From Leucobacter allii (GTDB lineage Bacteria > Actinomycetota > Actinomycetes > Actinomycetales > Microbacteriaceae), in contig NZ_CP095045.1 in NCBI RefSeq assembly GCF_022919155.1, positions 2,666,001-2,730,000 on the forward strand: DNA of 64,000 nucleotides, written 5' to 3'. Under the pieces are notes generated by a model that was given only the letters and a program-made list of their open reading frames with translations, ran no database searches and was not told the origin of the DNA. The position numbers and the translations under genes were made by a program. Shown in pieces: positions 8,324 through 19,572 of the stretch. Numbering within the stretch: the first letter of the stretch is position 1; each line of letters starts with the position of its first letter.

Positions 8324-8389
8324 GGCCGTGACGCCGATTGCGGGCGCCGGGCGCGGCGCCCGCCCGCCCGCCCGTGAGAGGATGGGCGC

Positions 8390-8833
8390 GTGGCGCGACG
8401 CGAGGACGGGGAGCAGCGGATCCGCGATCTCCTGCTGCTGCGCCGCGTGCGCGACCGCATCGACCGGGACTACGCGCACCCCCTCGACGTCGAGGGCCTC
8501 GCCCGCGGGGTCGGGCTCTCGGCCGGCCATCTCAGCCGGGCATTCCGCGCCGCCTACGGGGAGTCGCCCTACAGCTACCTCATGACGCGCAGGATCGAGC
8601 GCGCCATGACGCTCCTGCGCCGCGGCGACCTCAGCGTCACCGAGGTCTGCTTCGCCGTCGGCTACGGCTCGCTCGGCACGTTCACGACGCGGTTCACGGA
8701 GCTCGTCGGCATGCCTCCTGGACGCTACCGCAGGGAGTGCGGGGGCCCGCTCGCCGGCCTCCCGGGGATCGTCGCGATGCGCGCCACGAAACCGGTCAGG
8801 AATCGAGAAGTTCCGCCGCCCGCCCGGGAGTAG
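8390..8833 (+). CDS. AraC-family transcriptional regulator (short, DNA-binding domain only)
   Basis: A 147-residue protein that is essentially one AraC DNA-binding module of two helix-turn-helices: LDVEGLARGVGLSAGHLSRAFRAAYGESPYSYLMTRRI, then LSVTEVCFAVGYGSLGTFTTRFTELVGMPPGRYRR. There is no sugar-binding or cupin domain, so it is a SoxS/MarA-like size class or uses an unseen ligand site. The GTG start has a GAGGAT box 6 nt upstream. It directly precedes, and probably regulates, the glyoxalase-family gene that begins 11 nt after its stop codon. Such AraC/VOC pairs are common in actinobacteria. Confidence 0.88.
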   Translation: MARREDGEQRIRDLLLLRRVRDRIDRDYAHPLDVEGLARGVGLSAGHLSRAFRAAYGESPYSYLMTRRIERAMTLLRRGDLSVTEVCFAVGYGSLGTFTTRFTELVGMPPGRYRRECGGPLAGLPGIVAMRATKPVRNREVPPPARE

Positions 8834-8836
8834 CGT
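8831..8836 (+). promoter_or_regulatory. -10 box TAGCGT, leaderless promoter of the VOC gene
   Basis: TAGCGT starts on the TAG stop of the AraC gene and is followed by 7 nt and ATG 8844. It favours ATG 8844 over the in-frame GTG at 8835 and allows the VOC gene to be expressed apart from its regulator. Confidence 0.5.
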
Positions 8837-8843
8837 GGCGGGC

Positions 8844-9257
8844 ATGACGATCAACATTCTCAACACCTTCCTCCCCCACACCGATCCCGAGGCCTCGCTC
8901 GCCTTCTATCGGGACGTCCTCGGCTTCGAGGTGCGCAACGACGTCGGCTACGAGCAGATGCGCTGGATCACGGTCGGCCACCCGGATCAGCCGGGCACCT
9001 CCATCGTGCTCACGCCGCCCGCCGTCGACCCGGGCCTGACCGACGAGGAGCGCCGCGTGATCCAGGAGCTCATCGCGAAGGGCTCCTACGCGTCCCTGAT
9101 CCTCGCCTCCGACGACCTCGACGGGCTCTTCGCGCGGGTGGAGGCCTCCTCGGCGGAGGTGCTCCAGGAGCCGATGGAGCAGGACTGGGGCACCCGGGAC
9201 TTCGCCTTCCGCGACCCCGCGGGAAACACGATCCGCGTGCAGGAGCTCACCGCCTGA
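8844..9257 (+). CDS. VOC/glyoxalase superfamily protein
   Basis: A 137-residue single-domain vicinal-oxygen-chelate protein. It shows the paired beta-alpha-beta modules: TFLPHTDPEASLAFYRDVLGFEVRN at the N-terminus and WGTRDFAFRDPAGNTIRVQE at the C-terminus, with the closing Asp-Pro-Gly/Ala-Asn turn typical of the fold. The metal-ligand set is incomplete by eye, so an enzymatic reaction cannot be assigned; members act as lyases, dioxygenases or drug-binding resistance proteins. It follows the AraC-type regulator, and a 21-bp hairpin separates it from convergent infB. Confidence 0.85.
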   Translation: MTINILNTFLPHTDPEASLAFYRDVLGFEVRNDVGYEQMRWITVGHPDQPGTSIVLTPPAVDPGLTDEERRVIQELIAKGSYASLILASDDLDGLFARVEASSAEVLQEPMEQDWGTRDFAFRDPAGNTIRVQELTA

Positions 9258-9278
9258 CGCGACGATCGATCTCCACGA

Positions 9279-9324
9279 CGCAGCAGGGGCGGGAGGTTCA
9301 TGCGAACCTCCCGCCCCTGCTGCG
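9279..9324. terminator. Bidirectional terminator between the VOC gene and infB
   Basis: A perfect 21-bp stem (arms 9279-9299 and 9304-9324) with a 4-nt loop (atgc) lies between the convergent VOC and infB stops. It can serve both strands. Confidence 0.85.
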
Positions 9325-9342
9325 GTGTCGGGCCGAGCGGGA

Positions 9343-12024
<2,682 letters not shown>

Positions 12025-12099
12025 TTTTCTCCTGTCTGGGTTCACGCCAGACAGGCGAGAACCATTGATTAACGGACGGGCTTCATCGTGAGCCGCTCA

Positions 12100-12375
12100 T
12101 TAGTTGTCCATGAGTGTTTTCAGCCTGTTCTCTAAAGGGCCTGCATCGGGTCGCCCCGATGCCCGCAGCGCTCGCGCGAATGCTCCGCGCGTCACCGCCT
12201 GATCCAGACACCGCGCCGTGGGATGCACCCAGGCGCCGCGCCCAGGAAGCACCGCGCGATCATCGGCGAGCAATCGCCCATCGTGCAGCACGACCCGGAG
12301 CAGTTCTGTGCGCGCACCGCGGGAGCGGCACGCGACACAGGTCCGAACCGCAACCATCTTACCAGCTTCCCGCAC
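12100..12375 (-). CDS. ylxR: YlxR family RNA-binding protein (DUF448)
   Basis: A 91-residue protein with the family signature VRTCVACRSRGARTELLRVV near the N-terminus and GRGAWVHPTARCLDQAVTRGAF in the middle. YlxR proteins are small nucleic-acid-binding proteins always found between nusA and infB; in Bacillus YlxR acts as a nucleoid-associated regulator. The GTG at 12375 has GGGGAG nearby; an ATG six codons later (12357) is also plausible. The 26-nt gap to nusA and same strand indicate one operon nusA-ylxR-infB. Confidence 0.93.
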   Translation of the reverse strand: MREAGKMVAVRTCVACRSRGARTELLRVVLHDGRLLADDRAVLPGRGAWVHPTARCLDQAVTRGAFARALRASGRPDAGPLENRLKTLMDN

Positions 12376-12400
12376 GCAGCTCTCCCCGGACCGTCCGGCC

Positions 12401-13396
12401 TCAGTCGTTCATGATCGAATCGGGCTGGATGTCGATCTTCGCGCCCGTCAGCTTCGCGGCGAGGCGGGCGTTCTGCCCCTCCTTGCCGATGGCGAGCGAG
12501 AGCTGGAAATCCGGGACCAGCGCACGCACCTGCTTGAGCGATTCGTTGAGCATGAAGACGTCCGTCACCTTCGCGGGCGACAGCGCGTTCGCCACGAACT
12601 TCGGCAACTCGGGCGAGTAGTCGACGATGTCGATCTTCTCCTCGCCGAGCTCGCCCATGACGGCGCGCACGCGGCTGCCCATCTCCCCGATGCAGGTGCC
12701 CTTCGCGTTGATCCCCGCCTGCTTCGCCCGGACCGCCACCTTGGTCCGGTGACCCGCCTCGCGCGCGAGCGAGACGATCTCGACGAGCCCCTCGGTCAGC
12801 TCGGGGACCTCCCGCTCGAAGAGCTTGCGGACGAGGCCGGGGTGCGTGCGCGAGACGACGACCTGGGGGCCCTTGGTGCCCTTGGAGACGCTCGTCACGT
12901 AGACGCGCAGTCGCATGCCGTGCGGGTACTGCTCGCCGGGGACCTGCTCCTCGGGCGGGAGGATCGCCTCGAGCTCGCCGAGATCGACGTGCACCATGCG
13001 CGGGTTGGGCCCCTGCTGCACGACGCCGGAGACGATCTGCCCCTCCTTGTCCTTGAAGGTGCCGAGGACGGCGTCGTCGGTGAGATCGCGCAGGCGCTGG
13101 TTGATGACCTGCTTCGCGGCGCTGGACGCGACCCGGCCGAACTCGTCGGTGGTGACGTAGGCCTCCCCGATCACTTGCCCCTCGTCGTCGAGTTCGGGCA
13201 CGAGCACCGAGATCTCCCCCGACTTGCGGTCGAGCGTCACGCGGACGTCGCCCTCGCGCGGCACGGGGAGCTTCTGGTTCTCGGCGTGACGGAGGTACGC
13301 CGACTGGATCGCCTGCTCGATGATCTCGACGAGCTCGTCGAACGGGATCTCCTTCTCGCGTTCGATCTGGCGCAGCGTGACGAGTTCGATCTTCAC
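12401..13396 (-). CDS. nusA: Transcription termination/antitermination factor NusA
   Basis: NusA binds RNA polymerase and modulates pausing, termination and rRNA antitermination. The 331-residue protein shows the N-terminal polymerase-binding domain (MKIELVTLRQIEREKEIPF), the S1 domain (DKEGQIVSGVVQQGPNPRM), KH1 (GTCIGEMGSRVRAVMGEL) and KH2 (LAIGKEGQNARLAAKLTG). It lacks the C-terminal acidic repeats of enterobacterial NusA, as usual in actinobacteria. AAGGAGG lies 6 nt before the GTG. No rimP precedes it; the next gene upstream on this strand is the FtsK/EssC-type ATPase, 94 nt away, and that gap contains no ORF that could be rimP. Confidence 0.97.
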   Translation of the reverse strand: MKIELVTLRQIEREKEIPFDELVEIIEQAIQSAYLRHAENQKLPVPREGDVRVTLDRKSGEISVLVPELDDEGQVIGEAYVTTDEFGRVASSAAKQVINQRLRDLTDDAVLGTFKDKEGQIVSGVVQQGPNPRMVHVDLGELEAILPPEEQVPGEQYPHGMRLRVYVTSVSKGTKGPQVVVSRTHPGLVRKLFEREVPELTEGLVEIVSLAREAGHRTKVAVRAKQAGINAKGTCIGEMGSRVRAVMGELGEEKIDIVDYSPELPKFVANALSPAKVTDVFMLNESLKQVRALVPDFQLSLAIGKEGQNARLAAKLTGAKIDIQPDSIMND

Positions 13397-13490
13397 GGGG
13401 TCCTCCTTGCGGGTATTGAGATGTCTATTCAGCTTTCCGGGGTCCGCAGATGCGGGCCAGTCGTCCAGAATACCCCACCCGCCCCGACCC

Positions 13491-16400
13491 TCAGGGAGCG
13501 GCGCCCGGCTCGCCCCACGGCGCCGCGATGTGGACGGGGGTCAGCCGCCCGCCCTCGACGGCGAAGCCGCGGCCCGGCGGGAAGTCCGCGCGGGAGACCC
13601 GCCCGAACGATTCACGGAAGGGCGTCTGGCTCTCCGCCGCGTCGGGCTGCAACGCGATCCCCCAGCGCGGCTGCCGCAGCGCGGTGAAGAGCTCCCAGAT
13701 CCCTGCGGCGGCGCCCTGCTCGAACTCGAAGACGACGAGCGCGCGAGCGCGCCTGGCCGCCTTCGCCAGGGCGACGAGCACGGGGAGCGCCGCCGTTCCC
13801 TCGACGTCCGTCGGGCGCTCGACGACGATGACCCCGCGCGCGCCCGGCGCGGGCCCGGCCCCGAGGGCGGCGAGCAGCGCCTCGCCGAGGGTGCGGACCT
13901 CTTCCGTCCCGCTCGCCGCCCGGTCCCAGTCCTGCGCCGCCAGCAGCCCGCCGTCCGCGCAGCTCAGCAGCGTCGTCTCGATCCGCTCCCCGCGGAGCCC
14001 GGACCAGCGCCGGAGCGCGGCGACCGCACTCCCCGCGGCCGTGGACTGGCCGGATCCGGGCGGACCGGAGATGACGACGAGACCCTCCGTCGGCATGCCG
14101 ACGGGACGGAAGTCGCGGGTGTCGATGCCGACGACCGGCCGTCCTCCGGTCTCGGCGGGGAGCTCCGCCAGCGGGATCCGCCGCGGGGCGTTCCGCACCG
14201 CGAACGCGGCGGGGACGCCCCGCTGCCCGAGTTCCGCACCCAGCGCGTCGAGTGCCTCGGCCTGGGCCGCGAGTTCGGGCCGGCCGCCGACGAGGGCGAT
14301 CTGAATCTCCTCGCGCGCACCGGCGAGCACGCCCCTCCCCGGCCCGGCATCGTCGAGCGCATCGACGGGCAACCCGAGAGCGGCGTAGTCGTGCGGGTTC
14401 GCGAGCCTCAGCACGATGCGCCGCCCAACGCTCGCCGCCAGCGCCGCCGGCACGGCCGCCGCGCGCTCGGCGGTCAGCACGACGTGCACGCCGTGCGAGC
14501 GCCCCGTCGTCATGATCTCCTGCAGCATCCGGATCGTGGCGTCACCGCCGACGGCCTCCGCGGCGTGGCGGAAGGCGTCGAAGCCGTCGACGAGCAGCAC
14601 CACGCGCGGCTCGCGCCCGCCCCCGGGCGTGGCCCGGTAGGCCGGGAGTCCGGCGGCCCGCGCCGCCGAGAAGCGCGGCCCGCGCTCGGCGATGACGGCG
14701 AGCAGGCGCCGCAGGATCCGCCCCACGAGTTCCGCATCGGCGAGCGGCGCGACGGCGCCGACGGTCGGCAGCCCCGCGATCGCGTCGAGCGCTCCGCCCG
14801 CGGCGTCGATCGCGTAGAGCTCGACGGGTCGCCGGTCGGCGCCGCGGCTCAGCGCCACGGCCAAGGTGCAGAGGGCGCTGGTCTTGCCCGTGCCGCTCGC
14901 GCCGAAGACGGCGAGATGGCCGGCGTCCTCGAGATCGACGACGAGCGGGCTGCGGGCCTGCGCGGCCGGTTCGTCGCGCAGACCGATCGTCACGGCGTCG
15001 CCGAGTTCGGGATCTGCGGCGGGATCTGCGGCGGGATCACCGGCAGGATCGGCGGCGTCGGCCGGCCCCGCGCGCACGGTGCACGCCGCGATGGCGCCCA
15101 GGTCGACGATCCGGGGGAGCTCGTCGAGCCAGGGCCGGCGCGGCGCGCGGAGCCCGGCGAGCCGCGCGGCGGCGGCGATGCCGTCGCGCAGGATCGCGAT
15201 GTCGCGCGCCGGCCTCGCCCGCGTCCCCGCCGCCTCGGCGGGCTCCGGCGGGATGTCCCAGGGGCGTCCCTCCGCCAGGCCGAGCGACCGCACCTCGATG
15301 CGGGACGCGAGCGGGGAGGCGCCCGAGCGCCCGCCCAGATACCCGGTCTGGAAGCGGTCGATCCTCCCCGGCCCCGAGACGATGGCGCCGCGCCCCGGGG
15401 TCGTGGCGTCGAAGGAGGCCGCGTCGGCGACGCCGAGCACGTCCCGGCTGTCGGATGCGTCGGCCACGCGCAGCGCGATCCGCAGGTTCGTGTTGGCGCG
15501 CAGGTTGTCCGAGATCACCCCCGCGGGCCGCTGGGTCGCCATGATGAGGTGCAGCCCCAGCGACCGCCCGCGTTGCGCGATGTCGATCACGCCGTCGACG
15601 AACTCCGGGATCTCCCGCGCGAGCGCCGCGAACTCGTCGATGACGATGACGAGCACCGGCGGCGCCGCGGGATCGGACCGGCGCTCCATCGCGAGGAGGT
15701 CCTTCGCCCCGTGCGCGGCGAGCAGCTCCTCGCGGTGGCGGAGCTCGGCGCGCAGCGACGTCAGGGCCCGTCTGACGAGGTGCGGGCCGAGGTCGGTGAC
15801 GAGTCCCACGGCGTGCGGGAGGTCGGCGCACTCCGCGAAGGCGGCGCCGCCCTTGTAGTCGACCAACAGGAAGGTGAGCCGGTCGGGACCGATCCGTGCG
15901 GCGAGGCTCATGATCCAGCTCTGCAGAAACTCCGACTTGCCCGAACCGGTGGTGCCCCCGACGAGCGCGTGCGGCCCCTGGGCGCGCAGATCGATCGTGG
16001 TCGGCCCGTCGGCGCCCTGTCCGACGACGGCGGCGAGCGCGGGCGGTTCGCGTTCGCTCCCCCGCGTCCACCGGGAGACGAGCGTTCCGGATGCGGCCCA
16101 AGCCCGGGCGATGGCGGAGGCGCCGCCGAGGAGGTCCACCTCGTGCAGCTGCCGCAGCGCGACGGACGCGGGGAGATCGCTCTCGTCGAGCGCCCGCGCA
16201 CCCGCGTCCTCGACGGGTGCCAGGCTGCGCGCGAGCTCGAGCGCCGCGGGAGCCTCGAGATGCTCCCAGCGCTGCAGGGGCACGGTCTCCGCTGTGCGCA
16301 CGAAGCTCACGACAGCGCGCGCGTCGTCGACCTCGACGAAGGTGCGGCACGCCGCGGGCAGCTCGGTGCGCGCGGCGCCCACCCAGATGAGGTGGATCCC

Positions 16401-18068
16401 CCGGTCCGGCCCGTCCTCGGCGAGCGCGATGAGGCGCGAGGGGTCGGCCCGCGCACCCGGGAGGACGAGCACGAGGATCGTCGGAACGGTCGGGAGGTCG
16501 CGGGCGGCCGCTCCCGGCGCGTCATCGGCCCGCTCCGGCTCGAGGCGCGCCCGCACCGCCTCGGCGGCGCCGGTCCGGGCGCGGCGCTCGACGAGGGTGC
16601 CCTCGAGGACGGCGAGCAACCGCCGGGATCCCGCGGCGTCGTCGGCCAGTCGCCCGCCGGGCAGCGGGCCCGCCGTCCCCGCGTGCGGCAGCCACTTCAG
16701 CCAGTCCCACTCCCCGGCGTGCTCGGGGCCGGCGAAGCAGCAGAGTCCGAGCTCCTCCGGCGAATGGAGCCCGGCGAGCTGCAGCACGAGCGATCTCGCC
16801 AGGCCCGCCGCCCAGAATGCCGGGCCCGCGATCCCGAGCGATCCGCAGCGGTCGAGCCGCTCGAGCACCGGCACCGGCTCGACGGCGCGGAACTCCTCCG
16901 CGACGCCGCGCAGCAGCGCCCAGGGCGCGGCTGCGGTCCCGGCCCGGGGCGGGAGCACGATCGCGGTGCGACTCGGCCGCGCTCCCTCTCCGAGCCGCAC
17001 CTCGAGGTAGGCGTCGTGCTCCGGGCGCCGCGTCCAGAGCAGCTCGCCCCGCTCCCGGATCGCGCGCGCGATGTCGGGGAGCGTCGGCGCCTCCGCCGCG
17101 CGGACGGCGATCTCCCGCGCGCGCAGCTCGGTCAGTTCGGCGCGCTCGACCGCGAGTGCGGCGTCGAATCGTCGCGTCTCGCGGCGCAGCCGGCGCCGGG
17201 TGCCGAGCCGGGCGTCCCACCACGATCCGATCATCATGAGCGGCGAGAGCGCGACGAGCACGAGGCTCAGGGGCGAGCGGGTCACGGCGTACATCGCGCC
17301 GCCCAGCAGCAGGGGCGCGAGGGCGGCGAGCACCGGGAACCGCCCCGGAGCCGGTCGCTCCGGGGGATCCGGAAGCTCACGTTCGCTCCGCGGGAACCGG
17401 GGATCGATCCGAGGCGCACGGACGTGCGGTATCCGGTGCGGGAGATACGGAACCGCTTCGGCGGGCGGCCCCGGGGTGATCCGGATCTCCACCTCTCCGA
17501 GCTGGAAGGTCGTGGCGGCGTCGATGCGTGCGAGACCGACGGGCCTGCCGTCTCGCAGCACCCCGTTCGCCGCACCGAGGTCGGCGAGTTCGAGGCCGGC
17601 GGATGCGGCGACGACGGCGTGGCGGCGCGAGACGCTCGGATCGCTCAGATGGACCCGGCACGCGCGATCCCTGCCGATGAGGTTCTCCCCCGGCACCAGG
17701 CTGTACCGGGTACCCGTGTGCCGACCACTCAGCACCTCGACGGAGCCGACCGCACCGATCATCCGTCGCGCACCGCCGTGGGCGCCGAACTCGAGGACCG
17801 GCTCGACGATCCATCCGGAGCGCAGCCCCGAGGACCCGATCGGGGAGGCGGGATCGAGCAGCCGAGGCGGGGCTCCGGCCGCGGGCCGGCCCCGGAGCGT
17901 GACGGGCGCCGCGCGGGAACGCACCGCCGTCACGAGCTGGTGATCCGTGCCGATCCCCGCGCGGACCAGGGTCCGTGCGGCGTCGGCGACGGTGGCCGTG
18001 ACGTCGCAGGAGAGCGCGACGTCGTGCGTGCGTCCATCCGGCAGGGCGAGGGTCAGCAGGAGCCGCAT
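13491..18068 (-). CDS. Type VII secretion-type FHA/FtsK-SpoIIIE ATPase (EssC/EccC-like)
   Basis: A 1525-residue multidomain ATPase. Residues 1-95 look like a degenerate FHA-type domain. Residues ~105-200 form a clear FHA domain (LIGRDRACRVHLSDPSVSRRHA). Two membrane helices lie near 245-285. Three ATPase modules follow: the first with GGTTGSGKS and Walker B VLVIVIDEF, the second with GASGTGKT and VVLLVDGFD, the third with a changed Walker A (GPPGSGQS, Lys to Gln) and no acidic pair in the B position. FHA domains fused to the ATPase are typical of Firmicutes EssC rather than mycobacterial EccC. The ATG has GGAGGGG 5 nt upstream. It is the motor candidate for the WXG100 locus upstream. Confidence 0.88.
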   Translation of the reverse strand: MRLLLTLALPDGRTHDVALSCDVTATVADAARTLVRAGIGTDHQLVTAVRSRAAPVTLRGRPAAGAPPRLLDPASPIGSSGLRSGWIVEPVLEFGAHGGARRMIGAVGSVEVLSGRHTGTRYSLVPGENLIGRDRACRVHLSDPSVSRRHAVVAASAGLELADLGAANGVLRDGRPVGLARIDAATTFQLGEVEIRITPGPPAEAVPYLPHRIPHVRAPRIDPRFPRSERELPDPPERPAPGRFPVLAALAPLLLGGAMYAVTRSPLSLVLVALSPLMMIGSWWDARLGTRRRLRRETRRFDAALAVERAELTELRAREIAVRAAEAPTLPDIARAIRERGELLWTRRPEHDAYLEVRLGEGARPSRTAIVLPPRAGTAAAPWALLRGVAEEFRAVEPVPVLERLDRCGSLGIAGPAFWAAGLARSLVLQLAGLHSPEELGLCCFAGPEHAGEWDWLKWLPHAGTAGPLPGGRLADDAAGSRRLLAVLEGTLVERRARTGAAEAVRARLEPERADDAPGAAARDLPTVPTILVLVLPGARADPSRLIALAEDGPDRGIHLIWVGAARTELPAACRTFVEVDDARAVVSFVRTAETVPLQRWEHLEAPAALELARSLAPVEDAGARALDESDLPASVALRQLHEVDLLGGASAIARAWAASGTLVSRWTRGSEREPPALAAVVGQGADGPTTIDLRAQGPHALVGGTTGSGKSEFLQSWIMSLAARIGPDRLTFLLVDYKGGAAFAECADLPHAVGLVTDLGPHLVRRALTSLRAELRHREELLAAHGAKDLLAMERRSDPAAPPVLVIVIDEFAALAREIPEFVDGVIDIAQRGRSLGLHLIMATQRPAGVISDNLRANTNLRIALRVADASDSRDVLGVADAASFDATTPGRGAIVSGPGRIDRFQTGYLGGRSGASPLASRIEVRSLGLAEGRPWDIPPEPAEAAGTRARPARDIAILRDGIAAAARLAGLRAPRRPWLDELPRIVDLGAIAACTVRAGPADAADPAGDPAADPAADPELGDAVTIGLRDEPAAQARSPLVVDLEDAGHLAVFGASGTGKTSALCTLAVALSRGADRRPVELYAIDAAGGALDAIAGLPTVGAVAPLADAELVGRILRRLLAVIAERGPRFSAARAAGLPAYRATPGGGREPRVVLLVDGFDAFRHAAEAVGGDATIRMLQEIMTTGRSHGVHVVLTAERAAAVPAALAASVGRRIVLRLANPHDYAALGLPVDALDDAGPGRGVLAGAREEIQIALVGGRPELAAQAEALDALGAELGQRGVPAAFAVRNAPRRIPLAELPAETGGRPVVGIDTRDFRPVGMPTEGLVVISGPPGSGQSTAAGSAVAALRRWSGLRGERIETTLLSCADGGLLAAQDWDRAASGTEEVRTLGEALLAALGAGPAPGARGVIVVERPTDVEGTAALPVLVALAKAARRARALVVFEFEQGAAAGIWELFTALRQPRWGIALQPDAAESQTPFRESFGRVSRADFPPGRGFAVEGGRLTPVHIAAPWGEPGAAP

Positions 18069-18096
18069 GCGACCCCTCCGCCGCACGATCGCCGTG

Positions 18097-18120
18097 CCGG
18101 GCGCCGCCTTCGGCGCCCGG
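18097..18120 (-). terminator. Hairpin between the YiaAB gene and the ATPase gene
   Basis: Arms 18097-18106 and 18111-18120 pair perfectly (10 bp, loop cctt). It lies 6 nt after the YiaAB stop, so the ATPase gene may need its own promoter or read-through. Confidence 0.6.
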
Positions 18121-18126
18121 TCCGGT

Positions 18127-18603
18127 TCAGTCGCCGCGCGGCTCCTCGAAGCGGACGGGGGCGGGTGCGGCGGGCGCCTCCTCCTCGTCCTCGGCGCGGA
18201 ACTGGGCGAGATCGCGCACGTTCTTCTGGACCGCGACCGAGGCGAAGAGGCTCATCGCGAATCCGATGCCGTAGAAGCCCTTCTCGCTGAGGGTCATGCT
18301 CCCCGCGTTCCAGAGCCCGATCGCCAGAAGCGCCAGCGAGAGGACGACGGCGAACCAGGCGACGCCGTAATAGAGGTTCGTGACGGGCAGTCCCTCCGCG
18401 CGGTCGCGCACGGTCTTCTGCAGCGACACCGCGGCGAAGAGCCCGAACATCAGCACCGTGAAGTAGTAGCCCTTCTCGTTGAGCTCCATGCTCGAGTTGA
18501 AGAGGCCGACGAGGTACGTGCCCATGCCGAGGAGCAGCGCCACCCAGGACGCGCCGATGAACGCGGCCGTGGGCTTCTGCGGAACCTGTTGCTGATCGTT
18601 CAT
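18127..18603 (-). CDS. YiaA/YiaB-type inner membrane protein, two YiaAB repeats
   Basis: A 158-residue membrane protein built from two copies of the YiaAB two-helix unit: AAFIGASWVALLLGMGTYLVGLF with a second helix ending SLQKTVRDRAEG, then YYGVAWFAVVLSLALLAIGLW with a second helix ending AVQKNVRDLAQF. The QKxVRD ending recurs in each half, which marks an internal duplication. The function of YiaAB proteins is unknown. AAAGGAC lies 6 nt before the ATG. It sits inside the type VII-like locus between the lipoprotein and ATPase genes but is flanked by hairpins, so membership in that system is uncertain. Confidence 0.8.
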   Translation of the reverse strand: MNDQQQVPQKPTAAFIGASWVALLLGMGTYLVGLFNSSMELNEKGYYFTVLMFGLFAAVSLQKTVRDRAEGLPVTNLYYGVAWFAVVLSLALLAIGLWNAGSMTLSEKGFYGIGFAMSLFASVAVQKNVRDLAQFRAEDEEEAPAAPAPVRFEEPRGD

Positions 18604-18804
18604 CGTCCGAGTCCTTTCTCGATGTCCTGCGAGCGTAGCGCGCCGCCATGCCGCAGCACGCATATGCCGGTCGGCGCATTCGTTCGCGCGCACGGCGACG
18701 CTCGGAGTCCCGGCGAGGCCGTCCGGCCTCTCGGCGGGGCCGCACGGCGTCCCTGCAGGGCCGTCCGGCGTCCCTGCGGCGACGCTCGGGACCCCGGCCG
18801 AGCC

Positions 18805-18824
18805 GCCGGCCGCTCACGGCCGGC
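18805..18824 (-). terminator. Hairpin at the end of the lipoprotein gene
   Basis: Arms 18805-18812 and 18817-18824 (8 bp, GCCGGCCG/CGGCCGGC) flank the stop codon itself, which lies in the loop. The remaining 18604-18804 interval has GC-rich degenerate repeats (CCGTCCGGCGTCCCTGC-like) but no gene. Confidence 0.5.
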
Positions 18825-19572
18825 CCTTCGCCGCCGGGGGCACGGCCTCCCACGCGGGGAATGGCCGATAGTCTCCCGGCTCGAGGACGATCGCGCCGGA
18901 CGCATCCCGCTCGGCGAAGCGCCGATGCGCGCCGCGTGCGTCCTCGGCATCGCGCCGCTCGGCTGCCGCCTCGATCAGCGATTCGAAGGCTCCCCAGTAG
19001 ACCGGCGAGTGCCCCTCCAGACGCAGCGCGCCGCCCTCCTCGCTCGCGGCGAACCAGTACCGGTCAGGGGTCAGCGCGGCGGCCCGCGATTCGCCGCTCA
19101 CCTCGCTGGCCGCGAGACTCGTGTCCCAGCCGCGCGCCCGCCAGTCGGCGGCGAAGGCGCGCACCAGCTCCGCGGCGCTCCCGGCCCCCGGCTCGGCCCA
19201 CCGGGAGACGACGAAGTAGTAGCTGTTCGTCCGGCTCGCGCCGGGCAGCTCGGCGCCGAGTTCGAACCCCGAGGCGGGGATCACCTCGGAGAACGTCGAG
19301 GTCCCCCGCCACGCCTCGGCGGCGGAGTCCCGCTGCAGCTGCGCGACGCGCTCGTTGAGCTCGGCGTGCCGCTCGGCGGCGAGCGCGTACTGCGCGGCGA
19401 TCCCCTGATCCATGGTGTCCTCCTCCGTCGCACCGGAGGCGTCGCGCTGCGGCGCTCGTCCCGTCCCGCACCCGCCCGCGGACAGGACGAGCAACGCCGC
19501 GCCGAGGGCGGCCGCGAGCGCGTCGCGGAGGCGCGGCCCTCGCCGCACGGCAGCTCGTCGTCTCATCGCCAT
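18814..19572 (-). CDS. Predicted lipoprotein, unknown function
   Basis: A 252-residue protein with an Arg-rich N-terminus, a hydrophobic core ALAAALGAALLVLS and a Cys in AGGCGTG. This is a plausible but weak lipobox (Ala rather than Leu/Val at -3). The mature part has a helical stretch (AAERHAELNERVAQLQRDS) followed by a mixed alpha/beta domain with SYYFVVSRWAEP and LTPDRYWFAASEEGG. It matches no family I recognise. The start overlaps the stop of the hydrolase gene: ATG 19572, or ATG 19566 forming ATGA. That coupling suggests the two products work together at the cell surface. Among T7SS-linked genes, such lipoproteins could be immunity or chaperone factors; this is speculative. Confidence 0.65.
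   Translation of the reverse strand: MAMRRRAAVRRGPRLRDALAAALGAALLVLSAGGCGTGRAPQRDASGATEEDTMDQGIAAQYALAAERHAELNERVAQLQRDSAAEAWRGTSTFSEVIPASGFELGAELPGASRTNSYYFVVSRWAEPGAGSAAELVRAFAADWRARGWDTSLAASEVSGESRAAALTPDRYWFAASEEGGALRLEGHSPVYWGAFESLIEAAAERRDAEDARGAHRRFAERDASGAIVLEPGDYRPFPAWEAVPPAAKGRP

Noticed and set aside
12025-12045. A longer infB start seven codons upstream
   Set aside because: AGGAG lies within that stretch at proper distance from the GTG at 12024, and IF-2 homologues begin at VANPRVHEI.
13320-18290. A 1656-codon open frame on the plus strand, opposite the secretion ATPase
   Set aside because: It is rich in Arg, Gly, Pro and Ala with no domain, while the minus strand has FHA and P-loop motifs. 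It is an antisense shadow typical of ~70% GC DNA.
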